A stretch of 64,000 bases of DNA from Tenrec ecaudatus. Its lineage: Eukaryota > Chordata > Mammalia > Afrosoricida > Tenrecidae. The position numbers and the translations under genes are program-made. The DNA lies in assembly GCF_050624435.1 (NCBI RefSeq), contig NC_134546.1, positions 10,935,001 to 10,999,000 on the forward strand, read 5' to 3'. Below are positions 23,303-33,795 of this stretch, piece by piece (position 1 is the first letter of the stretch; each line of letters begins with the position of its first letter). The notes below the pieces were generated by a model. It was not told where the DNA came from, did no database searches, and worked only from the letters and a program-made list of their open reading frames with translations.

Positions 23303-23870
23303 AAAGATTTTTCTTGAGGGTGGGGTGGAAAGGGGGAATCGATGACAAGGATCATATAACCTCCTCCCTGGGACACGGAAACAGAAAAATGGGTGAAGGG
23401 AGACGTTGGACAGCGCAAGATATGACAAAGCAATAATTTATAAAGTATCTAAAGTTCATGAAGAAGGGTGGGGGATGAGTTGATGCCCGGGGCTTGGGTG
23501 GAGAGCAAATGTTTTGAGAATGATGAGGGCAATGAATGTGTAAATGTGCTTCGCACAATTAATGTATGTATGGATTGTAATAAAGTTGTATGAGCCCCTA
23601 ATAAAATGATTTTTTAAAAGATTTTTCTCAAGTTTTATTGGCACATAATTCATATCCCCTACAATTCAATAGTTCCAGTGCATCAGGAAGAGTTGTACAA
23701 TCGTCGTCACAATCAGTTGTAGAGCATCTTCATTCTTGTATTCATTCCTATTAGCTCCCCATCCCCCACCTCCTCTGACGTACCCCCGAGGAACCCGAGT
23801 TACTGTTGCTATCGATTTACCTATCCTGGATTTCATGTACAGAAAAGCAAAAAATACTAGTCACAAAAAT
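23303..23870. mobile_element. Old L1-like 3' region carrying an L1-type 3'-end insertion
   Basis: About 23622-23870 (TTTTATTGGCACATAATTCA, then AGAGTTGTACAATCGTCGT) resembles a mammalian L1 3' UTR in plus orientation. A plus-oriented tenrec L1-type 3' end at 23318-23618 (ending CCCCTAATAAAATGATTTT) is inserted in it, with AAAAGATTTTTCT on both sides (about 23304-23316 and 23617-23630). Confidence 0.7.
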
Positions 23871-24236
23871 AAATAAATCAACAACAACAAGACTAGTAAC
23901 TCAGACAGATATTTTTAAAGCCCCCAATTTTTCAAAAGCAGAAAATATTAAAATGAGAACAAATTTAAGTGGAGATCAAATGGCAGGGTCCTGATCTTGA
24001 CCTAACAGCATCGGTGAGAGCCCACCCTCCAAACCATTCTGCCGACTCACAGTCCTGGTCCGAGGGGATGGGTTCACCAGCAGCCTACTTACTCCACTTG
24101 TATTACCCTCTCACTTTTTTTTCTAACTGAAACAGCTTTAAAGTGGGTCCAAAGGGAGATGAAATGATAAGATACTACATTTTAATCTAACGACATCTGC
24201 CATAATCGACTTCACAATGCTCTCTACAGTGGAACC
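23871..24236. other. Unassigned A/T-rich DNA
   Basis: Nothing identifiable between the L1-like region and the Tigger/pogo terminus. Confidence 0.4.
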
Positions 24237-24840
24237 TCGGTGCTCGACCGGATCAGGACTCGACATAATCAGATTTCTAATCGCAATGTTGAGAAAATTT
24301 TGCATCGGAGTTTGAGCAAAACATCGCAATCCTACTGACGCACGTAATTTCTATAAAGCAGTTGGTGTTTTGGTTACTCAGCGTTAGCTGGCATTGTTGT
24401 ACACGTTTAAACCTTTTGCAGCTGTGTTCCAGCTAGTCGTTGTGGCTTTTTGTGCTGTTTGTCGATGAAAAATACATGGGTCCTAAGAAAGAGGTTTTTG
24501 AAAAGAATCATCGTGATAAGGAACTGGTTAGCCGTGTTGGCGATGTTGTTGATGATCATTTAGTAAACCCTTTTAGAAAACAGTTAAGGAAACCCCAGCA
24601 GCAGACCACATTAGACAGATTGGTTTTTCAGGGGTGGGGGAAGCCAGCCAGGTCCTGGTGAAAAACGGGCAAAGAAGGGAAAACCCTCCTGAAAAGCAGC
24701 GAGCAGTTGATTTGATGGAAGGAGATTCACCTTCCAAACACTGACTCTCCACACCTCCTCTCCACACCCGTGTCCACAGATCCAGATCCTCATCAGTCTC
24801 AAGGTATGGGCCATTCTGTAGTTGTTAAAAACTTTTTTAA

Positions 24841-25184
24841 CAGGAGGGTGAGTTGGAAAGGGGAAACCAATTACAGGGATCTACATATAACCTCTTCCCT
24901 GGGGGACTGATAACAGAAAAGTGGGTGAAGGGAGACGTTGGACAGTGCAAGATATGACAAAATAATAATTTATAAATTATCAAGGGCTCATGTGGGAGGG
25001 GGCAACGGGGAGGGAGGGGAAAAATGAGCTGATGCCAGGAGCTTAAGTGGAGAGCAAATGTTTTGAGAATGATGAGGACAAGCAATGAATGTATAAATGT
25101 GCTTTACACAATTGATGCATGTGTTGATTGTGATACGAGTTGTATGAGCCCTAATAAAACGATTGTATAAAACTAAAAAAATAC
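24841..25184 (+). mobile_element. L1-type 3'-end fragment
   Basis: Plus-oriented, from GGAGGGTGAGTTGGAAAGGG to CCCTAATAAAACGATTG and an A-rich tail. It is flanked by AAAAACTTTTTTAA at 24827-24840 and AAAAACTTTTTAA at 25185-25197. Confidence 0.85.
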
Positions 25185-25216
25185 AAAAACTTTTTAACGT
25201 CTTTCTTATTTAAATT

Positions 25217-25293
25217 ATATTATTTAACTCTTGCAGTTATCAGCTCAATGTGTAACCACTATGCCACCAAAGTTCCTGTATTATTTAACTCTT
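25217..25293 (-). repeat. Very short SINE head insertion
   Basis: A roughly 45-bp head-only SINE piece (CTCAATGTGTAACCACTATG, then CCACCAAAGTTCCTG) lies between direct repeats TATTATTTAACTCTT at about 25218 and 25279. Only the tRNA-like 5' part was inserted. Confidence 0.6.
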
Positions 25294-25398
25294 AACTTCT
25301 TTACTTTGAAATGTCTGTGTAATGTTTTGTATAAATGTCAAAGTTAGGGTAAAAACTTGGTGGCCGAGGATGGATTAATCCGTTTTCAGTTATTTCTT

Positions 25399-26585
25399 TC
25401 TTTCTTTTTTTTTTTTTTGGAGTCTCCACAGTGTATTTTCCGCTGGCAGGCAGGCAGGCCATGGGAGCCGCTCTGTGACTGGTGGACGTCAAGTCCTCTC
25501 CCCGGGGCCCATAGGGGCAGCCGCCACCCGGCCCTCCCCGCAGGTCCGCTCCTCCCTCCCAAATGCTGCAGCCCCGGGCCCCCGCCTTGCCAGGCACCTG
25601 GCAAGCCTCTGGGGCCACAGCCCCTGCAGTCCTCGGATCCTGGTTACTCCAGCACCACAGTGCCACCCACTGCCTCCAGTGCCACCTTGATCTTCTCCGC
25701 CTTGGCCACATTGGCTTTGATCTCCTGGGGCAAGGTCTCCACCAGCTTCTTGGCCGCACCAGGTTGATGCCCTGGACATAGCTCTTGATTTCCTTGATGA
25801 GCTTCACTTTGTCCACAGGCTTGGCCTCGGTCAGGCGGACAGTGAAGTGCGTCTGCTCCTTCTGCTCGGGGATGTCCTCCTCAGCCTCCTCAGGGGCTGC
25901 TGCTGCGGCAGGGGCGGCCCCAGGCATCACACCTGTGGGCATCAGCCGGACAGCTTGGATCTTCAGTGTTTTCTTCAGGAGCTCGTTGAGGTCGGAGATC
26001 TCCAGGAGCGTGAGGCTGGCGATGTCCTGGACCAGCTGCTGGATTTTGGGGGGGTACTCCTTGGGGGCGTTATCCAGAGGGGCACCGGCCAGCGCCTCCG
26101 CCCTGAGGTGGCTGGTGCTCCTCATCTGGCAAGTGTCACAGATGGCAGGCCCTTGTGACCTTCCAAGTGCCCTAGAAATCCTAGTGTTCGCATGTGCAAG
26201 CTTTCAGCTTTCGGTGTGTATGGGGCGCTGCAGACGGGGCGAAATCCATGCCTTACGGGCACGCTGCAGCACCAAACCTTACACAGACCCAGGCCATCGC
26301 TGGGCGCACAAGCCCGGTTCCACAGAGGGTACCCTCTATGCCTAGGACTGCAGAGGAAACTGAGGCCGGAAGATGGGCAGAGCCTCGGCCAAGGTCACGG
26401 GGGCAGGGCCCGAGCGACCCTGCATCGGCTGCAGCCTTGCGGCCCCCAGCTTACTCAGCAGCCCACTCGAGAGAAGGGAAGGCATGGGACAGCCACAAGA
26501 CCCCATGCCCCCAGAAGGTCCTGCAAGGCCTGGCCTGGGCCCCCTGCAGGGTGCTCTCTCGCCTCCCGCCTCCCACCTCGCCCCA
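25399..26585 (-). pseudogene. MRPL12: MRPL12 retrocopy with extra 5' sequence
   Basis: The minus strand encodes most of mitochondrial ribosomal protein L12, a stalk protein of the mitoribosome. Recognisable stretches are [36 protein letters not shown] and [20 protein letters not shown]. Homology starts at the MRS... codon (CAT at 26123-26125), missing about 36 N-terminal residues of the human protein. A one-base deletion near 25757 shifts frame after QGINLV, yet the original end (AVGGTVVLE then TAA at 25654-25656) is readable in the shifted frame. The 3' UTR and an A-rich tail at 25399-25422 follow. A perfect 16-bp duplication TTTTCAGTTATTTCTT (25383-25398, 26586-26601) marks L1-type retrotransposition into the Tigger element. 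Between the duplication and the coding match are about 460 bp with a MIR and a terminal CTTGCCAG, suggesting a retained intron. Not functional as read. Confidence 0.92.
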
Positions 26586-26650
26586 TTTTCAGTTATTTCT
26601 TATGGGAAAAATTGACTCGGAACTTGACTGCATACCATCTTGACACTCCT

Positions 26651-26874
26651 GCTAGAGTGGATTAGTGTTGAGGAAGGTCCAGGGTTCTGCTGTATCTGAT
26701 AACAGAGCTATTCACGTTCCGCAACTGTGAATGGAGGGGACTTACCAGAGGCTTAATCTAGGCATAGACCCTGCAAATGGATTTTGGGCTTCTGCCATCC
26801 ATAGCCTTCTGCAAACCAGGTGTTCACAATTTAAGCTCTAATACTATTCCCTCTTTGCGATTTGGATTATATTG
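26651..26874. other. Unassigned DNA
   Basis: Short interval to the right of the Tigger remnant; nothing recognised. Confidence 0.4.
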
Positions 26875-27765
26875 TTTACAATCCTTGGATCACACGGGCT
26901 GATGTGCTTCTTCCATGTGGACTTAGTTGATGCACTTAGATTGCTGCTTGCTCAAAAACAAGCCTTTAAGATTCCAGACGCAGTCTTAAAGGCTTGAAGG
27001 TGAACAAGTGGCCATCTAGCTCAGAAGCAACAAAGCCCACATGGAAGAAGCACACCAACCTGTGCGATTACGAGGTGTCGAAGGGATCAGGTATCAGGCA
27101 TCATCAGAACAAAAAATCATATCATTGTGAATGAGGGGGTAGTGCAGAGTGGAGACCCAAAGCCCATTTGTCGGCCACTGGACATCCCCTTACAGAGGAT
27201 TTCAGGGAGGACACGAGCCAGTCAGGTTAGCAACTATAAAACATGCAACTTTCCTCTAGTTCCTAAATGCTTCCTCCTCCCCCACTATCATGATCCCAAT
27301 TCTACCTTACAAATCTGGCTAGACCAGAGGGTGTACACTGGTACAGATAGGAACAGGATCAATGGTGAGTGTGGCCATACTGGGAGGGTGAAGGGAGGGT
27401 GGGTTGGAAAGGGGGAACTGATTACAAGGATCTACATGTAACCCCCTCCCTGTGGGATGGACAACTGAAAAGTGGGTGAAGGGAGACATCAGACAGTACA
27501 AGATAGGACAAAATAATTAGTAAATTATCAAGGGTTTATGAGGGAGGTGGGAGCAGGGAGGGAGGGGGAAAATGAGTTGATGTCAGGGGCTTAAGTGGAG
27601 AGCAAATGTTTTGACAATGAGGGCAATGGATGTACAAATATGCTTTACACAATTGATAGATGTATGGATTGTTGTAAGAGTTGTATGAGCCCCTAATAAA
27701 ACTTTTTTTTAAAAGATTCCAAATGCTATTCTCTTTGATAGCCAGGCACCATCTAATAGATATTC
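26875..27765 (-). mobile_element. Old L1-type 3' element hosting a younger, opposite copy
   Basis: The minus-oriented host is visible at 26875-26981 (GATGTGCTTCTTCCATGTGG, then GCCTTTAAGATTCCAGACGC) and resumes at 27713-27765 (ATTCCAAATGCTATTCTC, then GATAGCCAGGCACCATC). The insertion point is marked by AAGATTCCAGACGC (26968-26981) and AAGATTCCAAATGC (27713-27726). Confidence 0.75.
26982..27712 (+). mobile_element. Tenrec L1-type 3'-end element
   Basis: Plus-oriented copy from TCTTAAAGGCTTGAAGGTG through ACTATCATGATCCCAATTC to CCCCTAATAAAACTTTTTTTT and A-rich tail. It is the reverse of the host copy it landed in. Confidence 0.85.
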
Positions 27766-27844
27766 TTAATGGAGAACCTCATCCTGCCTGTGCCATGAAC
27801 TCTGTACCATTAGTCCCTTCGCCATACCCACCTGGCTGTCCCAG

Positions 27845-28050
27845 AAAAACCCAAACCAAGCGCGTTGCTATCGAGTGCATTTCTTTTTCTAGGCTTTTAT
27901 AGCAACCCTATAGCAACCCTAGATAGTGTTTCCGATGCTGTAAATCTTTATAGGAGCGACAGCCTCATCTCTCTCCCTCAGAGCGATCAATTGGTTTGAA
28001 CTACAAACCTCTGTGTTGAAACCTGCGAGCCAGCCACCCGGCTCTCATCC
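27845..28050 (-). repeat. Afrotherian SINE
   Basis: Minus copy with tail GTTGCTATCGAGTGCATTTC, a short internal repeat GCAACCCTATAGCAACCC at 27902-27919, and B-box region GGTTTGAACTACAAACC. Confidence 0.65.
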
Positions 28051-29394
28051 TCTTGTGTACACGCCACCCACCTTTGCCTCCTATCTGTATGCAAGCCAGC
28101 TTCTGTGTTGGGCTCTGGGAGGAAGCTGTTTCTGACTTGGTGGCCAAATCCAGCCAGATCGCTGACAGAGCAGGCAACATTGGCCGGGGGTGGCCCTCTT
28201 ACTGCATTATGAATTCAAGGCCACGATTAAGAGTTCCTCAACAAAAACGAGACATTGACTGAAGTCGGTATATTTTACTTAGTGGGAGAGAAGCATTGCC
28301 CAGGACTCTCAAGTCCTTCATTCTTTGGTCATGGGAAGCATCCGTCTGAGCTGGGCTCCCAGTTCCTGGTTTCCCTTTATTTCTGCTGAGCTGCCTCGGG
28401 AGCCTGCACTTTGATCCCGGACCGACTCATTGATCATTTGCTCAGAGAACAGCAGAGGCCAATGTTCAACTTCATGTCAGAATAAAATGTTCTCCCTTGG
28501 CTCAAAGAACCCTTCCCCCATTCACCTCTTATTTATCAAGGTGCCCGTTCCATCCGGGCCTTCTTCCCCACCCGGTTTGTTCACCTTCCCTGGCTGCCAG
28601 TTGAGGTGGCAGCTTCCACCCAGAAAACAGGGAGACTCCGCCCGCCTCTCCTGCAACCGGCCAGGTGGGGAGAAAACTCCTTCACCAGCGGCTCTGGGAA
28701 GCTTCAGACTGTTTCCGAGTATTGCTTTCCCAGCCCAGGCCGGCCTGGTCATGTGGTGGGGCCTTAAGGTCTGTGAGGCAGGCAGGACCTCACGGCCCAC
28801 GGTCACCAGACGCCTGTGGAATGGATGCAGCGGGGAGGGGTGGGTAGAAAGACAGACAAGAGTCCACCAGGGACAACTGGTATTTGTCAGCCTCCGACCA
28901 CAGGCAAGTGCAGGGGCAGCCCTGCAGGGGGTGATGCTAGGGGAAGCCCTCCCCCCTGCCCCCAGAATCCCTCTCCAGCATGACTCCCGGGTTCAGAAGG
29001 TGCAGCCATTTTCCTGGCTCAAGAGTGAGTGTCTTTGACCTGAGCGAATGCCTGGGGTGGGGGTGGGCTGACCTCGGGGGAAGGGCCCTCCCGGCTGCCA
29101 GAACGGTGAGCAGCGGGCAGGGACTATTACTTCCTGAGCACATCATCCCTCCCACATGGGGCCTGGGAGGGGAAGAGACTATGGCCCGAGCTGTATTTCT
29201 GGGGCCAAGCGTAGGCCCTTGTGGCACCAGCTTTCCTGGTTAGCTGACCTCAAATGGTGACCAACCCCCACTCAGGAGGGATGCAGGGAATCCACCGCTC
29301 CTGGGAGAGAAGTGGCAATCGGGCACCCAAGTTCGGATCCCAGCACTGCCATACTGGAACAGTTGATGGTCTTAGGATGGGGCTTCACAAAAGC
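28051..29394. other. Unassigned intergenic DNA
   Basis: Moderately GC-rich with overlapping open frames, the largest 202 codons at 28430-29038. None has a domain, and both strands are equally open, which argues for composition rather than coding. Confidence 0.45.
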
Positions 29395-29555
29395 CAAACA
29401 AGACAGAACCCCCTTGACGTGGAGTCATTTCCGGCTCGTGGAACCACTCTGTAGGGTTTTCTTGGCGGGATCTCTTCACAGGGCAGATCTCCAGGCCTTT
29501 CTTCCGCTGCACCTCTGAGCGGGTGCCCCCACCATCTGTTTGCAACACCTGGTGA
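29395..29555 (-). repeat. Diverged afrotherian SINE
   Basis: Minus-oriented. The tail CTTGACGTGGAGTCATTTCC and the GGAACCACTCTGTAGGGTTTT block are recognisable; the head is poorly preserved. Confidence 0.5.
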
Positions 29556-29690
29556 CCTAAGATGGGGATAGGAATTAAGATATTGTTAAAATCAACACAT
29601 TGTTTGAAGGGAGAGTACAAGGATTCAGAGGAAGTCTTCGGCATGGGCCCTTGGAAATAGTTCAGGGCTCGGTAAGTAATTGTTATTGTT

Positions 29691-29850
29691 GGTGCCATCG
29701 ACCCTGTTCCGACTTGCAGCTGCCCTGTGCACGACAGCAAGCAGCACTGCCTGGTCCTGCCCCATCCTCACATCGTCCTTCTAGTTAACCCCTGGCTGCG
29801 GCCACTGTGCCAGCCCAGCTCCCTGAGCATCCTCCTCTTTTTCACACTCC
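29691..29850 (-). mobile_element. BovB/RTE-like 3' tail
   Basis: Minus-oriented 3' end starting GGTGCCATCGACCCTGTTCC, followed by CTGGTCCTGCCCCATCCTCA. This is the terminal 160 bp of the RTE family. Confidence 0.75.
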
Positions 29851-29860
29851 CTCTACTCTA

Positions 29861-30023
29861 CTTTTACCAAAAAAATTCACTGTGACCAAAGAGAACCTTC
29901 CCAGGTGACGCCACTGGGTGCACCAACTCAAAGCAAGTTGCTCGGTGCTCGCCTATCAGGAAAAACCTGTACTAAGTAAGCTCCACCCCACCACAATTCC
30001 AGTTTTGTTTGGCTACCCCCTCG
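29861..30023 (-). mobile_element. 5' fragment of the mariner family
   Basis: Reverse complement of the first 160 bp of the element at 12252. The terminus GGCTACCCCCTCG is at 30011-30023, with CACTGGGTGCACCAACTC and CTGTGACCAAAGAGAACC inside. It shows the family was present in more than one copy. Confidence 0.8.
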
Positions 30024-30182
30024 CATTTACTTTGCTTACCCATCTCAGAGTCAATTAGGGACATCATCCTATGTTGCCTCCAAACATCATTACATCAGAT
30101 CCCAGAAAAAGGGATAATTCACACCTACAAAAATTAACAATGACTTCTGAGAATCACTTGCTCGTCACTCCAGAAGGACCTC

Positions 30183-30345
30183 TAGTGGTGGAGGGGGTAC
30201 GTGTTGGGCCGCCAACCGCAAGGGTGCAGCAGCTACTCCTGGGAGAAAGAGGAGGCTTGCTACTCCCATACAGAGTTAGTCTCAGAAGCAGGGCCGGTTC
30301 TACCCTGTCCCATTGGTTCCCTGTGAGTCAGAATTGACTGCAATG
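30183..30345 (+). repeat. Afrotherian SINE
   Basis: Plus copy: CTACTCCTGGGAGAAAGAGG, ACCCTGTCCCATTGG, and tail GAGTCAGAATTGACTGCAAT. Confidence 0.8.
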
Positions 30346-30611
30346 CCCTGAGTTTGAAGCGTTTTGTTCTAATTCGATCCATAGTCAAATCACTGCCTGT
30401 CTTAGGTTGCCAGCCCACTCAACCCAGGTCTGGTCAAGAAGGTTGCAGCCCTGTGGGCTTTGCGTCACTTCTAGTCCAGAGCGTGTCTCTGTTTCTCTCA
30501 CGCGGGCTCTTTGAAGAGCAGGCTGGTTGTCTGGTGGTCGGCACCTGCGCGTTTCCTACTGCTGTCATGTAGCTTGACCTCCATCGCCTGTACCTCCATG
30601 GTTGTTAGATC

Positions 30612-30798
30612 CTGCAGTCAAGTTGATCCCAGCTCCTGGTGGCACCTCTAGACGGCGTGGAGCTGCCCCAAAGCAGCTGCTTGGATGTGATTTTGACGGA
30701 CCCCAGGTCTGTCTCCCAAGGAGCCCTTGGGTGGGTTTGAACCAACAACCTATTGGTTAGCAGCTAGGCACTTCACCATTTGTATCACCACGGTTCCT
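30612..30798 (-). repeat. Afrotherian SINE
   Basis: Minus copy with tail GCAGTCAAGTTGATCCCAGC, B-box region GGTGGGTTTGAACC, and head TATCACCACGGTTCCTG. Confidence 0.8.
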
Positions 30799-33224
30799 GT
30801 GCATTCCCTCTGTGTGGGGATGGTCTCAAGGTCAGCAGGGGGAAGCATCTGCCCTCGTGCCCAGGTTGAGGCCCTGTGCCTCTGGGGTCTGCTAAGTGGA
30901 TACAATGGGAGCAGGGGGAGGGAGAAGGAATCTCAGTTCCCTGTCAGCATGGGAGGGAGGCTGTGGCCCTGGCCAGCCACTGACAGGTTCCAGCAGTCCT
31001 CGGGGAATGGCCGGCAGCCTTGTCATACAGAAAACGCTCGTGGGGTGTCCTGACCCAGCCAGGAAGGACAGGCACCTGGTAGATGTCCTCCCTGCTCCCT
31101 GGACCTTTCTCAGACCTCCATCTGCTACCCCACAATCACCAGGCCTCTGCTCCGAGGGCCTTCCATGCCCATCAGTGACAAGTGTGTCCGCAGCCCTGAG
31201 AGCCACAGGCTGCCACCTGCCACCCTCCCATGGGCTTCACGGCTGCCCCTCAGGATGGCAGCTTCCCATCGAGCCCCTGGTGAGCGTCTCACCTGACTCA
31301 GGAGCCTCTGAGCATGTTTACCATGTGAGATATGGCACGGTACGTGATGGAATGGAGCAATTAGGGACCAGCAGGTGACAGTCACCCTCAGGTGACCTGG
31401 ACAGTGACTGCAGAGGAAGTGTGGTTTGCTGAGTGCTGTCAGTCCGCACGTGAGACTGCAACGGCAGGGCCAGGGCCTGGGAGTGCCTTGCTGTTGTTTC
31501 TCCCACAAAGATGACCGCTCGCGGGGCTCGACTGACAAAAATGAGGGGCGAGTGGCAGATCACCCAATTCAGGGCCTGCATGCACAGGGATGCACTGGAC
31601 TGAGGCTGGGGCGGGGCGGCTAGCCAAGGTAGCAATACACGCCCCCCACGTCCTCCGCCCAGCACCCGGGGCACCCCTCCACCCTGGCCCGCCCAGGTCA
31701 CAGGGATTGGGGTGGACTCCATGGCCTCTGGAACACTAACATCGTAGGGCATTTACAAACCTCCCCGATAACCCCAAAAGGGCAGATCCGGCCACGCCGC
31801 CAAAGCAGTGTTGTTATGGCGACTGTGTTAGTGCGTTACAGACCCCTTTGGTGCCTCGGGGAGTCGTCCTTTGATGCTTTGTAAGCATCGAGAGGAGCAC
31901 GACACACGACACACGAGAACGCTGACAAACGTTTGTCTGACTGACTTCGCCTACGAGCCTTAGCCAACTGTTCCCGTTCGCCTACAAATTGGGCTGAAGG
32001 ACGGCAAAGGCCTGGGCTTGTAATCCGGGCGCCTGCCTGTGCGGGAGTAGGCGATGGGGCCTGCACAGTGTCCAAATCATATAATGACCTATTTCACAGC
32101 GCGTATCACGGCTATTAAGCGATTTGTGACCTCACTCACCATCTGAAACTCCACCAGGTCGGAGAAGAATCATCTGTGAACACAACAAAGCGTTCCCTGG
32201 GCAGTCTCTGAGCGCCTCCCCCCCCCACCCCCCGCCAGGCTCACCCCACCCCGCCCCTCCTCCCTCCATGGCAGCATTTGGGCAACGCCGGGCTCTTACC
32301 GCCCGGGGAGTCCAGGGCCACTTGGAAATAAATCCTGTGCAGTTCACCCAGCAAATAAGAACTGATGAATTGTGGCATTTGGCTTGGAGGATCATTCCTT
32401 TGTGTGTATGTGTTGCTTTTTTTTAAAGTTGAGTGCATTTTTTTCTTTTTCTTTCCCTTTTTCCTGGGTTAGCCCTCAAATGCCGAACAGGTGTTGCATT
32501 CAACTTCCAGCCAAGGCTTGTGGCTTGGATTGGGCAGGGAGCCAAGGGCCTGGGGAGAGGCTGTGGCTGGGCCTGGAGCCAGCGTGGAAGCGGGTGAGGG
32601 GCCCCTTCTTTGGGCGGGGAAGGGGATTCTGTTCAGTTGGGGGGAGGTCCTGAGAGGTTGGCGGGTGCATTCTCTAGAGGACTGTCTTGTCCTGGCCCTT
32701 AGGGGGTGCAGGAACCCTCTGGAACCAGGTGTCCCACACTGAGTAGTTGCCTCTGGGCACCTTTCTGGAAGAACCATCCTTGGCTTCCCCAACAGAGCCC
32801 ATCACCTCCCCACTGGAAGATTAAAGAAAAGAAAAAGAAAAACAAAGGCCTCACACCTGGCAGCCCCTTGGATACAGGATTCAACAAAGTCCTGTCAAAC
32901 TCCTGCTGTCTGGGCTCTCCCGTGGCCTGCTGACTCGAGGGCCGAGGAAGGAGCTTTTGTCTGGGTGTTGAGCGGGCTCTTTCCCCCTAAATCACATTTA
33001 TGTTGTTGGATTACGCACAGCAGAACATAGGCCAGTTCAACCTTTCCAGGTATCTGATTCACGGACCTTGCTCAGCCGCCTCCCCTGTGACCAGAGACTC
33101 ACTGACCCCGGGGCTCCTATCAAAGCTTTCTGCTGCCGTTGTGGGGTTGGGTTGATTTTACTTTGTTGAGTGATCATTTCTTGAGGCTTCTCTGTGTACA
33201 CGGTACAGTGTTGGATGCTTTAAC
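30799..33224. other. Unassigned intergenic DNA
   Basis: No repeat family recognised. About 31780-32130 has more CpG than its surroundings. Open frames of up to 160 codons at 30896-31378 and 144 codons at 31318-31752 lie on opposite strands and lack domains. Confidence 0.45.
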
Positions 33225-33350
33225 GGTAAACCCGGAAAGCCACTGCCTTTGAATCAATTTTAACTCTTAGTGACTCTCCAGGATCTTAGTGACCCGAGAC
33301 CAGGGTAGAACTGCTCCAGAGGGCTTCCAAGACTAAATCTTTACAAAAGC
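33225..33350 (-). repeat. Partial SINE-like tail
   Basis: TTTTAACTCTTAGTGACTC and GGGTAGAACTGCTCCAGAGG match the tail half of the afrotherian SINE. A fuller copy follows at once. Confidence 0.5.
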
Positions 33351-33356
33351 CGACTA

Positions 33357-33558
33357 TACTGTCTGCTATTGAGTCAATGCCGACTCAGAGAAGGGGTAGA
33401 ACTGCCCCTGTGGGTTTCTAAAACTGAAACTCTTGGCAGAAGTAGAAAGCTGCTTTTTCTTCCTCCTCGTTCTCCCAGGGAGCAACGGGTGGGCTCAAAC
33501 TGCTGACGCTGCAGTTAGTCGCCCAGCACGTCACCCGCTGTGCCACCAGGGCTCCTTT
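33357..33558 (-). repeat. Afrotherian SINE
   Basis: Minus copy with tail TATTGAGTCAATGCCGACTC, B-box region GGTGGGCTCAAACTGC, and head TGCCACCAGGGCTCCTTT. Confidence 0.85.
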
Positions 33559-33586
33559 TGTTAAGAGGGGCAGTAATCAGCAGGAG

Positions 33587-33795
33587 CAGTAGTGCTTCCT
33601 ACGTGCCAGGCCTGTCCAGGGTGCCCTGCATGTCCTGGCTCATGTAAGGCGCAGCAGCTTGATGAAGTAGGCATCCCTTCTTCTCAGCTCAGGTTACAGC
33701 TGATGAAACTGGGGCACAGAGAGGTTGAGTAGCTTGTACTCGGACCAGATTGAAGCCCCAGGGATCTGGGGCCTGGTGCTTGCGCCTGTGCCACC
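33587..33795 (+). repeat. MIR SINE
   Basis: Plus-oriented ancient MIR: TACGTGCCAGGCCTGTC, then GATGAAACTGGGGCACAGAG with AGGTTGAGTAGCTTG, in consensus order over about 200 bp. Confidence 0.85.

Larger units (their letters stand above)
24237..26650 (+). mobile_element. Deleted Tigger/pogo-type element, twice interrupted
   Basis: The left end CAGTGGAACCTCGGTGCTCG follows a TA dinucleotide at 24235-24236. A short frame from ATG 24474 starts MGPKK, and further on reads QQTTLDRL, recalling the N- and C-terminal ends of Tigger transposases with the catalytic middle deleted. The 3' part survives as GGATTAATCCGTTTTCAG at 25370-25389 and, after a retrocopy insertion, TTATGGGAAAAATTGACTCGG at 26600-26620. 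An L1-type 3' end is also inserted at 24841-25184. The right terminus is too decayed to place exactly. Confidence 0.7.

Noticed and set aside
24440-24661. 73-codon frame as a domesticated Tigger transposase gene
   Set aside because: The catalytic middle is missing and the frame ends soon after the C-terminal-like segment; it is a deletion derivative.
25301-26125. 274-codon minus-strand frame as a functional MRPL12-like gene
   Set aside because: It reads through a frameshift after QGINLV into non-native sequence, lacks the N-terminal targeting region, and has retrocopy hallmarks (target duplication, A-tail).
28430-29038. 202-codon plus frame as a gene
   Set aside because: No domain, no splice or promoter context, and comparable open frames on the opposite strand.
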